Source: Spirochaetes bacterium RBG_16_67_19
Lineage (GTDB): Bacteria; Spirochaetota; Spirochaetia; SZUA-6; DRHE01
Direction of reading: 5' to 3'
Length of the DNA: 9,850 nucleotides
Assembly (NCBI GenBank): GCA_001829505.1
Contig: MIBK01000131.1
Location: 4,374 to 14,223, forward strand
The notes beneath the pieces were generated by a model. It worked only from the letters and a program-made list of their open reading frames with translations, was not told the DNA's origin and made no database searches. Shown one piece after another: positions 1 through 6,477 of this stretch. The first letter of the stretch is position 1. Each line of letters begins with the position of its first letter. Made by a program: the position numbers and the translations under genes.

Positions 1-216
1 GCCGCGCAGCTGCCCGCCGATATCCGCCAGCGCCGCCTCCACCTCCTCGAAATCGACCTGGGCGAAGCTCTCAAAGCGGTATCCGGTGAGCGCCGTTTCC
101 GGGAAATTGAGGACCTCCACTCCCTGGCGGGCGGCTTCCTTGATGAAGGCCAGGATCGTGCTTTGGTTGCCCGCCACGCTCTCCAGCAAGCGGATCTGGG
201 CCACTCCGACCTTCAA
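1..216 (-). CDS. Carbon-nitrogen hydrolase (nitrilase superfamily), N-terminal part, cut by window edge
   Basis: Reading leftward, the frame is open to position 1 and gives about 72 residues beginning MKVGVAQIRLLE. This is the usual first strand of the nitrilase/amidase fold (MKVxxAQ). It is followed by a helix (STILAFIKEAARQG) and then by VLNFPETALTGY, which contains the catalytic glutamate of the superfamily's Glu-Lys-Cys triad (E40, in FPET). The Lys and Cys lie outside the window. Members hydrolyse amides, nitriles or carbamoyl groups; the substrate cannot be told from this part. The start is a TTG at 216-214, 2 nt after the preceding kinase stop, with GGGG at 226-223 as a weak ribosome site. 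A second in-frame TTG at 222-220 would overlap the kinase stop as TTGA. Either arrangement implies co-transcription and probable translational coupling with the kinase. Family assignment is firm; start and specificity are not. Confidence 0.82.
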   Translation of the reverse strand, partial: MKVGVAQIRLLESVAGNQSTILAFIKEAARQGVEVLNFPETALTGYRFESFAQVDFEEVEAALADIGGQLRG

Positions 217-218
217 GC

Positions 219-1781
219 TCAACCCCAGTGCTTCTTCTGAAAACCGGCGATGCGCTCGTACACCCCGTTGTCCTTGAGTGCGAGGAAGGCCTGCTGGTAT
301 AGCTCGAACTGCTCGCCGTAAAGCTGTCTCCTGCCCTCATCCGGCTGGATTTTGTCCAGGGGAAACACCATCCGGGACACCCCCTCCTCCACGGAGCGGA
401 ACACGCCGCACCCGGCGGCTCCCAGGATCGTGGCCCCCAGGGTCGTGCATTCGCTGACCCTCAGCCGCTCCACCGTGCGGCCGTAGATGTCGGCCTGGAT
501 CTGGTTCCATAAGCCGGACTTGGAGCCGCCTCCGGAAAGGCGCAGCACGTCGAAGGGTTTTCCCAGCACCTGTTCCATGGCGCTGATGACCATCTTGGTT
601 TCGAAAGCCACGCCCTCCAGCACCGACCGGGCCACGTCCTTGCGGTCGTGGATCAGCGAAAGCCCGATCGATCCGCCCCTGGCGAAATCGTGATAGGTGG
701 GGGTCACCTGGCCCTGGAAGCAGGGATAGAACATCAGCCCCCGGCTGCCGGCCGGGCTCTTGGAAGCCTCCAGGGTGATCAGGTCGTACACGTCCAACCC
801 CAGGGACTGCGCGGCTTTCTGCTCCTCGCCGCCGAAGGTGTCGCGCCACCAGCGCAGGGCCGCACCCGCTGTAAAGGTCAAGCCCTCCATGTCCCATTTG
901 TGGGGTATGCCCGATCCGCCAATCAGCACGGTCCTCTTCGGATCGGCTTTCCGGGAATCGATATGGGCGACCATGACCATGGCCGTGCCGATGGTGATCT
1001 CCGCCATCCCTTCCCGGACGATGCCCGCCCCTATGGCCGCGCATTGCTGATCCCCCGCCCCGATAGCGATCGGCATCCCGGCCGCCAGTCCGGTTTGCTC
1101 GGAGGCTCTCTTCGAGACCACCCCGACCTTCCGGGCGGGCGTCCCGACTTCCGGAAGCAGCTCCATGGGCAGCCCGATCTTCGAGCACAGCTCGGCGCCC
1201 CAATCCAGGCGGGCGACATCCATCATCCCGTTCAGGGTGAGGGAAGCCGGATCGGTGCTGAGGCTTTCCGCCCCTAGCCGATAAAGGAAATACTCCTGAC
1301 CGTTGAGGATCTTGTAGGTCTTGTCGAACAGTTCCTTGCGCTGGTCGATGTACCACTTCATTTTCGGGTAAGACCACATGCCGGAGATCGGGACTCCGCT
1401 GAGGCGATGGTAGTTTTCGGCGCCGATTTCCTTCTCAATCCAGCGCACTTCCCGATCCGCCCTGCCGTCGGCCCAGACGATGGAGTTCATGAGGGGCTTC
1501 AACTGCTTGTCCACGGGAATGAAGGTGCCCCTCTGGCTGGAGATGCCCAGGGACTGCAGTGCGCGCGGATCCACCCCGGTGGAGGCCAGCATTTCCCTGC
1601 AGACCTCGCAAATTTTTCCCCACATAAGCTCGACGTCCTGTTCCACCCAGCCCGGAGACGGGTAGGCGCAGGGATACTCCCGATAGGCGATGCCGAGCAC
1701 CTGGCCATCCGCATCGGCGATCATGGCCTTGACGCCCGTAGTGCCGATATCCAATCCGGCGATATAGATCCTGGCAGCCAT
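219..1781 (-). CDS. FGGY-family carbohydrate kinase (xylulokinase-like), second of a tandem pair
   Basis: This 520-residue protein has the usual FGGY kinase length and both ASKHA-fold lobes. The N-terminal phosphate loop is GLDIGTTGVKA (D11). WADGRAD (about 103-109) matches the sugar-binding W-x-D-x-R segment. The catalytic base is expected to be D244 in IGAGDQQCAA. The C-terminal FGGY signature is GGGSKSGLWNQIQAD (417-431), followed by TTLGATILGAAGCG. It would transfer phosphate from ATP to a sugar or polyol hydroxyl in the cytoplasm. LRWWRD (309-314) is typical of the xylulokinase/LsrK-like branch, but I cannot name the substrate. The ATG at 1781 is preceded by GGGAGGAG (1795-1788) with 6 nt spacing, a strong start. 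The gene lies 23 nt downstream of another FGGY kinase and is followed immediately by a nitrilase-family gene, so all are probably one operon. Confidence 0.93.
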   Translation of the reverse strand: MAARIYIAGLDIGTTGVKAMIADADGQVLGIAYREYPCAYPSPGWVEQDVELMWGKICEVCREMLASTGVDPRALQSLGISSQRGTFIPVDKQLKPLMNSIVWADGRADREVRWIEKEIGAENYHRLSGVPISGMWSYPKMKWYIDQRKELFDKTYKILNGQEYFLYRLGAESLSTDPASLTLNGMMDVARLDWGAELCSKIGLPMELLPEVGTPARKVGVVSKRASEQTGLAAGMPIAIGAGDQQCAAIGAGIVREGMAEITIGTAMVMVAHIDSRKADPKRTVLIGGSGIPHKWDMEGLTFTAGAALRWWRDTFGGEEQKAAQSLGLDVYDLITLEASKSPAGSRGLMFYPCFQGQVTPTYHDFARGGSIGLSLIHDRKDVARSVLEGVAFETKMVISAMEQVLGKPFDVLRLSGGGSKSGLWNQIQADIYGRTVERLRVSECTTLGATILGAAGCGVFRSVEEGVSRMVFPLDKIQPDEGRRQLYGEQFELYQQAFLALKDNGVYERIAGFQKKHWG

Positions 1782-1804
1782 TCCCCGCTCCTCCCTTATT
1801 CAGC

Positions 1805-3355
1805 CTACTTGTGCAGATCGCCGGCATGCAGAGCGGCGATTTTGTCAAATATCTCGCGTAGCGGACCGTTCAGGATTTCCTGCCGGATCTCGTAGATCTT
1901 CCGGTAGGCCCTGTTGTTTTCCGGTATCGGTTGGAAGGTCTCTTTCGACTTCACCCACTGGCGAACGGTCTTCTTCAGGTCTTTGACGTCGCCGACCCCA
2001 TAGGCGGCCAGGAGGGCGTTGCCCAGCACCGCCCCTTCCGTGCGCTGGAGGGTGGAATAGGGCGCGTTCAGGATGTCGGCCTTGATCTGGTTCCAGAACC
2101 GGCCCTTGCTGCCGCCGCCGGTGCCCACCACGCTCTTCAACACCACCCCGACGCTCCGGAGGATATCGGAATAGGACAGGTACTCGAAGGCGATGGATTC
2201 CAGCATGGAACGCCACAGGGTGCCGCGGTTATTCGAGCCGTGCAGCCCCAGCCAAGCGGCCGACGCATTCGGCCAGGCGGGTGAGCTGCGCCCCTGCAGG
2301 AAGGGGAAGAAAAAGGAGTATTCCGCGCCGATCGGGCTCTTCTCGGCGAGCTTGTTCATCTGATCGTAGAAGTCCTCGTTCCCCTTGTCATCGACGACGT
2401 CGTCCCGAAACCAGCGCAGGCTCAGGCCGCCGGCGGGGATGAAGCTCCAATACATGTATTGGTCGTCCAGGGTGCTCATCGCATTGATGATCACCTTCTT
2501 GTCGGTCACCTCCCTGGTGAAGTCCTTCACGGTGAAGGTGAAAATGGAGGCGGTGCCGGCGACATCCGAGCAGGTCTCCGTGTCCACGATCCCGGAGCCC
2601 AGGTTCGACTGCATGATGTCCCCGGCGCCCGCCACCAGCGGCGTGCCCTCGCGCAGTCCCAGGTCCTGCGCCTCGCGGCGACAAAGCTCCCCTACCACCT
2701 CCCAGGGCTTTTTCACTTGGGGCAGAAGCTCAAAGGGGATATCGAGGGTCTTCATCTGCCGGGCGGACCAGTCGCGCTTGTGCGCGTCGAACCCGATCAC
2801 CCACCCGGACATGTGAGCCCAGTCGATAAAAGCGTCCTTGGCCGCCAGCCCCCCAAGCTTGCCCATGACGTAGTGCGCGGCAGTCACCAGCTTGCGGGCT
2901 TTTTTCCGGAAATCCGGGCTGTTTTTCAGCAGCCACTTGCAGAACATCGGCGGCATGTAGGCGCCTATGTCCGCGTTACCGCTCTCCTCCGCCCAGACGG
3001 GCTCCAGCTTCTCGGCTACGAATCTGGCCTCGTCCTTCGCCCGACCGTCCAGATAGGGAATGTAGGGGCCGACCGGATTCCAGTCCGCGTCAATGGGCAG
3101 AAAGCCGCAGATCACCCCGCTGCAGGAAATACCCCTCACGTCCTTGGAATCGATGCGGCTTTTTTGCAGACATTCCTTGATCCCCTCGGCGACCACGCGG
3201 TAGAACTGGTTGGGTTCCATCTCCGCCCATCCGGGCTTGGGGTAGATGATTTCATGAGGGCGGTAAGCCTCGGTTATGAGCGTAGAGTCGTCGGCGTAGA
3301 TCGCCACCTTGGTGCCCATCGTGCCGCAGTCATAACCCAGGTAATACTTGGCCAT
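1805..3355 (-). CDS. FGGY-family carbohydrate kinase, first of a tandem pair
   Basis: This 516-residue protein is a full-length FGGY kinase. The phosphate loop is GYDCGTMGTKVA (D9), with Cys and Met where DIGTT is more common. The predicted catalytic base is D246 in VAGAGDIMQSN. The C-terminal signature is GGGSKGRFWNQIKAD (413-427), followed by GAVLGNALLAAYG. LSLRWFRDD (311-319) and FLQGRSSP (352-359) are landmarks of the sugar site. The segment YLDGRAK (101-107) lacks the Trp of the usual W-x-D-x-R motif, which suggests a different substrate from the downstream kinase. The ATG at 3355 has AAAGGAG (3369-3363) at 7 nt spacing. The gene starts 64 nt after the ATPase stop, so it probably acts on the substrate of that importer. 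Phosphorylation of a carbohydrate or polyol is secure; which one is unknown. Confidence 0.92.
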   Translation of the reverse strand: MAKYYLGYDCGTMGTKVAIYADDSTLITEAYRPHEIIYPKPGWAEMEPNQFYRVVAEGIKECLQKSRIDSKDVRGISCSGVICGFLPIDADWNPVGPYIPYLDGRAKDEARFVAEKLEPVWAEESGNADIGAYMPPMFCKWLLKNSPDFRKKARKLVTAAHYVMGKLGGLAAKDAFIDWAHMSGWVIGFDAHKRDWSARQMKTLDIPFELLPQVKKPWEVVGELCRREAQDLGLREGTPLVAGAGDIMQSNLGSGIVDTETCSDVAGTASIFTFTVKDFTREVTDKKVIINAMSTLDDQYMYWSFIPAGGLSLRWFRDDVVDDKGNEDFYDQMNKLAEKSPIGAEYSFFFPFLQGRSSPAWPNASAAWLGLHGSNNRGTLWRSMLESIAFEYLSYSDILRSVGVVLKSVVGTGGGSKGRFWNQIKADILNAPYSTLQRTEGAVLGNALLAAYGVGDVKDLKKTVRQWVKSKETFQPIPENNRAYRKIYEIRQEILNGPLREIFDKIAALHAGDLHK

Positions 3356-3360
3356 CAGAA

Positions 3361-3411
3361 CGCTCCTTTCTCTGCCGCCGCCTGTTACCCTCTAGCTCAT
3401 CCGCAGGAGCG
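3361..3411 (-). promoter_or_regulatory. Strong ribosome binding site of first kinase within an inverted repeat (possible masking hairpin)
   Basis: In the mRNA the gap between the ATPase and the first kinase contains CGCTCCT (3411-3405) and, 37 nt later, AGGAGCG (3367-3361). These are perfect 7-nt complements. The second arm contains most of the kinase Shine-Dalgarno sequence AAAGGAG (3369-3363). If the arms pair, the ribosome site would be hidden until ribosomes or another structure open it, so kinase translation could be tied to ATPase translation. The complementarity is seen; the regulatory role is inference. The loop is long, which weakens the case. Confidence 0.35.
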
Positions 3412-3419
3412 CCCGCAAT

Positions 3420-4523
3420 CTACATCAGCAGGCTCTCCCCCGTGGTTTTATCAAACAGATGGATGCGATCGTGCTTGACCCGCATGTAAATCGGCTCATC
3501 GATCTGCCAGGCCTGCCCGATGACTGTCTTGGCCTTGATTTTCTCATTCCCCAGAGTGATATCGATGATGACGTCCTCGCCCAGCGGCTCGGTGACGTAG
3601 ATCTTGCCTTGCATGTCGCAGCCATCCGGCTGTTTGCTGGAAAGATCGAAGGACTCCGGTCGGAGCCCCAGCTCGACTTCCACCGAGTCGGAGGATTGCC
3701 TGGCAATGAGCTTGCGGCTGATGCTGTCGGGCAACTCCAGGGTGAACTGTTCGTGGACGACCTTGTACCCCTTCCCCTTCTTCTGCAGCTGGCTGGGGAT
3801 GAAGTTCATCGGCGGATCGCCAAGGAACCCGGCCACGAACTTGTTTCGCGGGTGGTTAAAAACCTCATCGGGAGTCCCGACCTGCTGGAGCACGCCGAGG
3901 TTCAACACCACAATGCGGTCCGCCATTGTCATGGCCTCCAGCTGGTCATGGGTTACGTAGATCATTGTCGCATCCAGGTCCCGATGTAGCCGCTTGAGCT
4001 CGCCGCGCATATGGGTGCGCAGCTTGGCGTCCAGGTGGGAGATCGGCTCGTCCAGGAGAAAGACCTTGGGATCGCGCACGATGGCGCGCCCGATGGCCAC
4101 GCGCTGCTTCTGGCCGCCGCTCAGCTGCCGCGGCCAGCGCTCCAGCAACCCGGCGATGTCCAGGATCTCCGCCGCCCGCCGCACGCGCTTCTGGATGTCC
4201 GCCTCGGGCAGCTTCTGCACCCGCAGGGGGTAGGCCATGTTTTCGAAAACCTTCTTGTGCGGGTAAAGCGCGTAGCTTTCGAACACCATGGCGATGTCCC
4301 GCTTGTAGGGATCCACGTTGTTGACGACCTTGTCATCGATATAGATGCTGCCCTCGGAAATGAACTCCAGCCCGGCAATCATCCTGAGAGTCGACGACTT
4401 GCCGCACCCGGAGGGTCCGAGCAGGCACAGGAACTCCCGATCCTGGCATTCCAGACTCAGGTCCTTTACCGCCTCGACCGACCCGTACCGCTTCCAGACC
4501 TTCTCCAGTCTTACTCTTGCCAT
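3420..4523 (-). CDS. ABC transporter ATP-binding protein, MalK/UgpC type, with Q-loop glutamine replaced by glutamate
   Basis: This 367-residue protein energises sugar import by hydrolysing ATP at the inner face of the membrane. Landmarks are Walker A GPSGCGKSS (36-44), signature LSGGQ (134-138), Walker B VFLLDEP (154-160, catalytic E159), D-loop SHLDAKL (162-168) and switch histidine H192. About 120 C-terminal residues form the regulatory (TOBE/MOP-type) domain of the MalK subfamily, ending HLFDKTTGESLLM. Residue 82, which aligns by position with MalK Q82, is Glu (MVFESYALYPH; codon 4280-4278 reads GAA). The D-loop Asn of MalK is His here (H163). The ATG at 4523 has GAGAGG upstream at about 9 nt. 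The gene lies 27 nt after the permease 2 stop, and only one ATPase gene is visible, so a homodimer is expected unless a second subunit is encoded elsewhere. Confidence 0.96.
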   Translation of the reverse strand: MARVRLEKVWKRYGSVEAVKDLSLECQDREFLCLLGPSGCGKSSTLRMIAGLEFISEGSIYIDDKVVNNVDPYKRDIAMVFESYALYPHKKVFENMAYPLRVQKLPEADIQKRVRRAAEILDIAGLLERWPRQLSGGQKQRVAIGRAIVRDPKVFLLDEPISHLDAKLRTHMRGELKRLHRDLDATMIYVTHDQLEAMTMADRIVVLNLGVLQQVGTPDEVFNHPRNKFVAGFLGDPPMNFIPSQLQKKGKGYKVVHEQFTLELPDSISRKLIARQSSDSVEVELGLRPESFDLSSKQPDGCDMQGKIYVTEPLGEDVIIDITLGNEKIKAKTVIGQAWQIDEPIYMRVKHDRIHLFDKTTGESLLM

Positions 4524-4550
4524 TACTTCTGACCTCTCTTTGTTGTATAG

Positions 4551-5471
4551 CTATTCCCTCACCGCGCCCATGGTGAGACCTTGAATCAGGTACTTGCGGA
4601 TGAGCACCCCCAGGGCGATCATCGGTATGATCAGGATGATCGTCGCCGAGTTGATGGGCCCCCAGAGCACCTCCACCGTCGTGCGCAGCTCGGTGATTCC
4701 CACCGGTACCGTTTTGGCCCTGTGCCCGCCAATCACCGCGGCGAACAGGAAGTCGTTCCAGGACATGAGCACGCACAGGACGAAGGCCGCGACAATGCCG
4801 GGAGCAGCGAGGGGTACGGCTACCTTGGTGAACACCGCCCAGTGGCTGTCGCCGTCGACAAAGGCGGCCTCCTCGATCTCCACCGGCAGGTCGTCGAAGA
4901 AGCCCTTGATGAGCCATAGCGAAAAGGAAAGATTGAAAGTGGTGTAGGCGACGATGAGCCCGGGCAGCGTCGAGAGCAGCCCGATTCTGCGGAAGATGTA
5001 GTAGAGGGGCACGATCACCACCACCGCTGGTGCCATACGGGTGGAGATGATCCAGAAGGAGATATCCCCTTCCCTCTTGAACTTACCGCGGGACAGGCCA
5101 TAGGCGCCGAGGGTGCCCATGACCACGGCGATAAGGGCGGAGCCGATCGAAGCCACGAAGCCATGCCAGATGTACGGCCAGAATCCCTCAATCAAGAACA
5201 ATGTCCTAAAATTGACGAGAGTCGGCTGGAAGCGGAAAATGTTCCAGACTCCCTTCCAATCCCCGTAGGTTGGCGTGGCAAAGGCTTCCCGCGCTGTCTT
5301 GAAGGAGGAAAGCGCGGTGATGAGCAGCGGGGCCAGCGTCCACACGATCCAGACGGCGAGCAGGACGACGGTGAGGATCCTCATGAAAGGCGTCCTCTTG
5401 TGAACGATGGTCTCCTGCGCTCCCGCGGCCGCCTTCCTGGGCGCCTTGGTTTCCCGAGACTTAGCTGCCAT
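4551..5471 (-). CDS. ABC sugar transporter permease 2 (MalG/UgpE-like inner-membrane subunit)
   Basis: This 306-residue membrane protein has a basic, Ala/Lys-rich cytosolic tail (about 1-28), then about six hydrophobic segments. The first is near 31-55, and the last (near 270-290) ends in IRKYLIQGLTMGAVRE, the C-terminal tail typical of MalG-type permeases. The cytoplasmic coupling motif EEAAFVDGDSHWAVFTKVAVP (EAA at 201-203, G207) docks on the ATPase. STRMAPAVVVIVPLY (143-157) is the segment conserved in this CUT1 subfamily. The ATG overlaps the permease 1 stop as TAATG (1-nt overlap at 5471), a classic sign of translational coupling for subunits made in equal amounts. GGGAG lies about 10 nt upstream. 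Its partner is permease 1. Transport of a sugar or polyol is likely; the exact solute cannot be read. Confidence 0.95.
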   Translation of the reverse strand: MAAKSRETKAPRKAAAGAQETIVHKRTPFMRILTVVLLAVWIVWTLAPLLITALSSFKTAREAFATPTYGDWKGVWNIFRFQPTLVNFRTLFLIEGFWPYIWHGFVASIGSALIAVVMGTLGAYGLSRGKFKREGDISFWIISTRMAPAVVVIVPLYYIFRRIGLLSTLPGLIVAYTTFNLSFSLWLIKGFFDDLPVEIEEAAFVDGDSHWAVFTKVAVPLAAPGIVAAFVLCVLMSWNDFLFAAVIGGHRAKTVPVGITELRTTVEVLWGPINSATIILIIPMIALGVLIRKYLIQGLTMGAVRE

Positions 5472-6394
5472 TATCGCTGTACTCCCTTCTTCTTCATGAT
5501 ATTGACGAAGGCCTGGGCGATGATGATCGTGACCAGCAGGAGCACGAAGCCGTGCGCCGCTCCCCGTCCCAGATCGAAGAACCGGAAGGCGACGTCAAAC
5601 AGGTAGTAGCTCACCGTTTTGGTCGCGCCGGCCGGGCCGCCCGTGGTCATGACGAAGATGGTGTCTATGTAGCGCATGATGTCCATGAAGCGGATGAGCA
5701 CCCCGATGACAATGACCGAAACCATGTTCGGCAGCACCACGTCGAAGAAACGCCGGATCGGCGGAGCCCCATCGCATTTGGAGGCCTCCAACTGGTCGAG
5801 AGGCACCTTCTTCAATCCCGCCAGGAAGATCAGCGCCATGAATGGCGTCCACTCCCACACGTCGGCGATGATTATAGCCGCGACCGCCCAGTTCATGTCG
5901 CCGAGTATACTGCCCTGGCGCAGAATCCCTATTGACCGCAGGAACCAGTAGTACCAGCCAAAGGAGGAGTTGAAAAGATACAAGTACAGAAACCCCACGG
6001 CCACCGGCGCGATCATCATGGGAACGAGGACGATCGTGGTGATCACGTTCGCGCTGCGCTTCAGATTGTTCAGAAACAGGGCGATAGCGAAGCCTAGAAT
6101 GAACTCCACCACCAGGGAGATGCCCACGTACTTGCCCTGGATGACCCAGCCTTGCAGGAAAAGCGAGTCCTTGAAAAGCCCGGCGTAATTGGCCAAGCCC
6201 ACAAACTCGTTCTTCATTCCAGGGCGGGTGGAGACTTTCAGCAGGCTCATCACGATCATCCAGAAGCACGGGTACAATGTGATAAACGCCAGCAGGATGA
6301 CCGCCGGCATGAGGATCCAGCCATAGAAACTCATGCCGAACATTTTTCTGTGTAGAGCCGGAAGCTCACGCGCGTTTGTGTCTTTCTTTGACAC
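5471..6394 (-). CDS. ABC sugar transporter permease 1 (MalF/UgpA-like inner-membrane subunit), GTG start
   Basis: This 307-residue permease forms the translocation channel with permease 2. About six hydrophobic segments are visible, including roughly 22-50, 88-110, 116-142, 168-194, 224-240 and 280-300. The EAA coupling loop reads LEASKCDGAPPIRRFFDVVLP (203 onward, G209), and FVMTTGGPAGATKT (247-260) is characteristic of MalF/UgpA-type subunits. The start is a GTG at 6394-6392, chosen because GGAGG (6405-6401) sits exactly 6 nt upstream. The resulting N-terminus, MSKKDTNARELPALHRK, is a plausible cytosolic tail. An ATG at 6409 (five codons longer) has no ribosome site. The frame also stays open far upstream into the binding-protein gene, but that extension is spurious. 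The gene overlaps permease 2 by 1 nt. Confidence 0.94.
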   Translation of the reverse strand: MSKKDTNARELPALHRKMFGMSFYGWILMPAVILLAFITLYPCFWMIVMSLLKVSTRPGMKNEFVGLANYAGLFKDSLFLQGWVIQGKYVGISLVVEFILGFAIALFLNNLKRSANVITTIVLVPMMIAPVAVGFLYLYLFNSSFGWYYWFLRSIGILRQGSILGDMNWAVAAIIIADVWEWTPFMALIFLAGLKKVPLDQLEASKCDGAPPIRRFFDVVLPNMVSVIVIGVLIRFMDIMRYIDTIFVMTTGGPAGATKTVSYYLFDVAFRFFDLGRGAAHGFVLLLVTIIIAQAFVNIMKKKGVQR

Positions 6395-6400
6395 AGTTTT

Positions 6401-6405
6401 CCTCC
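6401..6405 (-). promoter_or_regulatory. Ribosome binding site deciding the GTG start of permease 1
   Basis: GGAGG lies at 6405-6401, followed by AAAACT and then GTG (6394-6392). The ideal 6-nt spacing favours this start over the in-frame ATG at 6409, which itself lies upstream of the ribosome site. Confidence 0.75.
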
Positions 6406-6434
6406 ACATCGAGATTAGTAATGAAAATAGAATT

Positions 6435-6465
6435 GCTGTGGGTGCGCAGTTGCCGCACCCACAGC
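6435..6465 (-). terminator. Intercistronic 12-bp stem-loop between binding protein and permease 1 (attenuating terminator or mRNA stabiliser)
   Basis: The arms GCTGTGGGTGCG (6435-6446) and CGCACCCACAGC (6454-6465) are perfectly complementary around a 7-nt loop (6447-6453). The hairpin begins 12 nt after the binding-protein stop (6480-6478). On the transcribed strand it is followed by AATTCTATTTT, a broken T-run, so it could act as a leaky terminator. It could equally protect the upstream mRNA from 3' exonucleases. Both mechanisms are known to give binding protein in excess over membrane subunits, as with the malE-malF intergenic region of enteric bacteria. Which applies here is inference. Confidence 0.7.
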
Positions 6466-6477
6466 GGCGATGCGCGG

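Noticed and set aside
71..340. An 89-residue minus-strand frame across the kinase-nitrilase junction
   Set aside because: The frame next to it gives the nitrilase start with its catalytic Glu; this one is Ser/Gly-rich with no motif.
337..1377. A 346-residue minus-strand frame overlapping the second kinase
   Set aside because: Same strand, shifted frame, Arg/Gly/His-rich low-complexity product; the kinase frame carries all the conserved motifs.
2459..3478. A 339-residue plus-strand open frame
   Set aside because: It lies opposite the first kinase and into the ATPase gene. Its Val/His/Gln/Arg-rich make-up with no domain is typical of antisense frames in GC-rich DNA.
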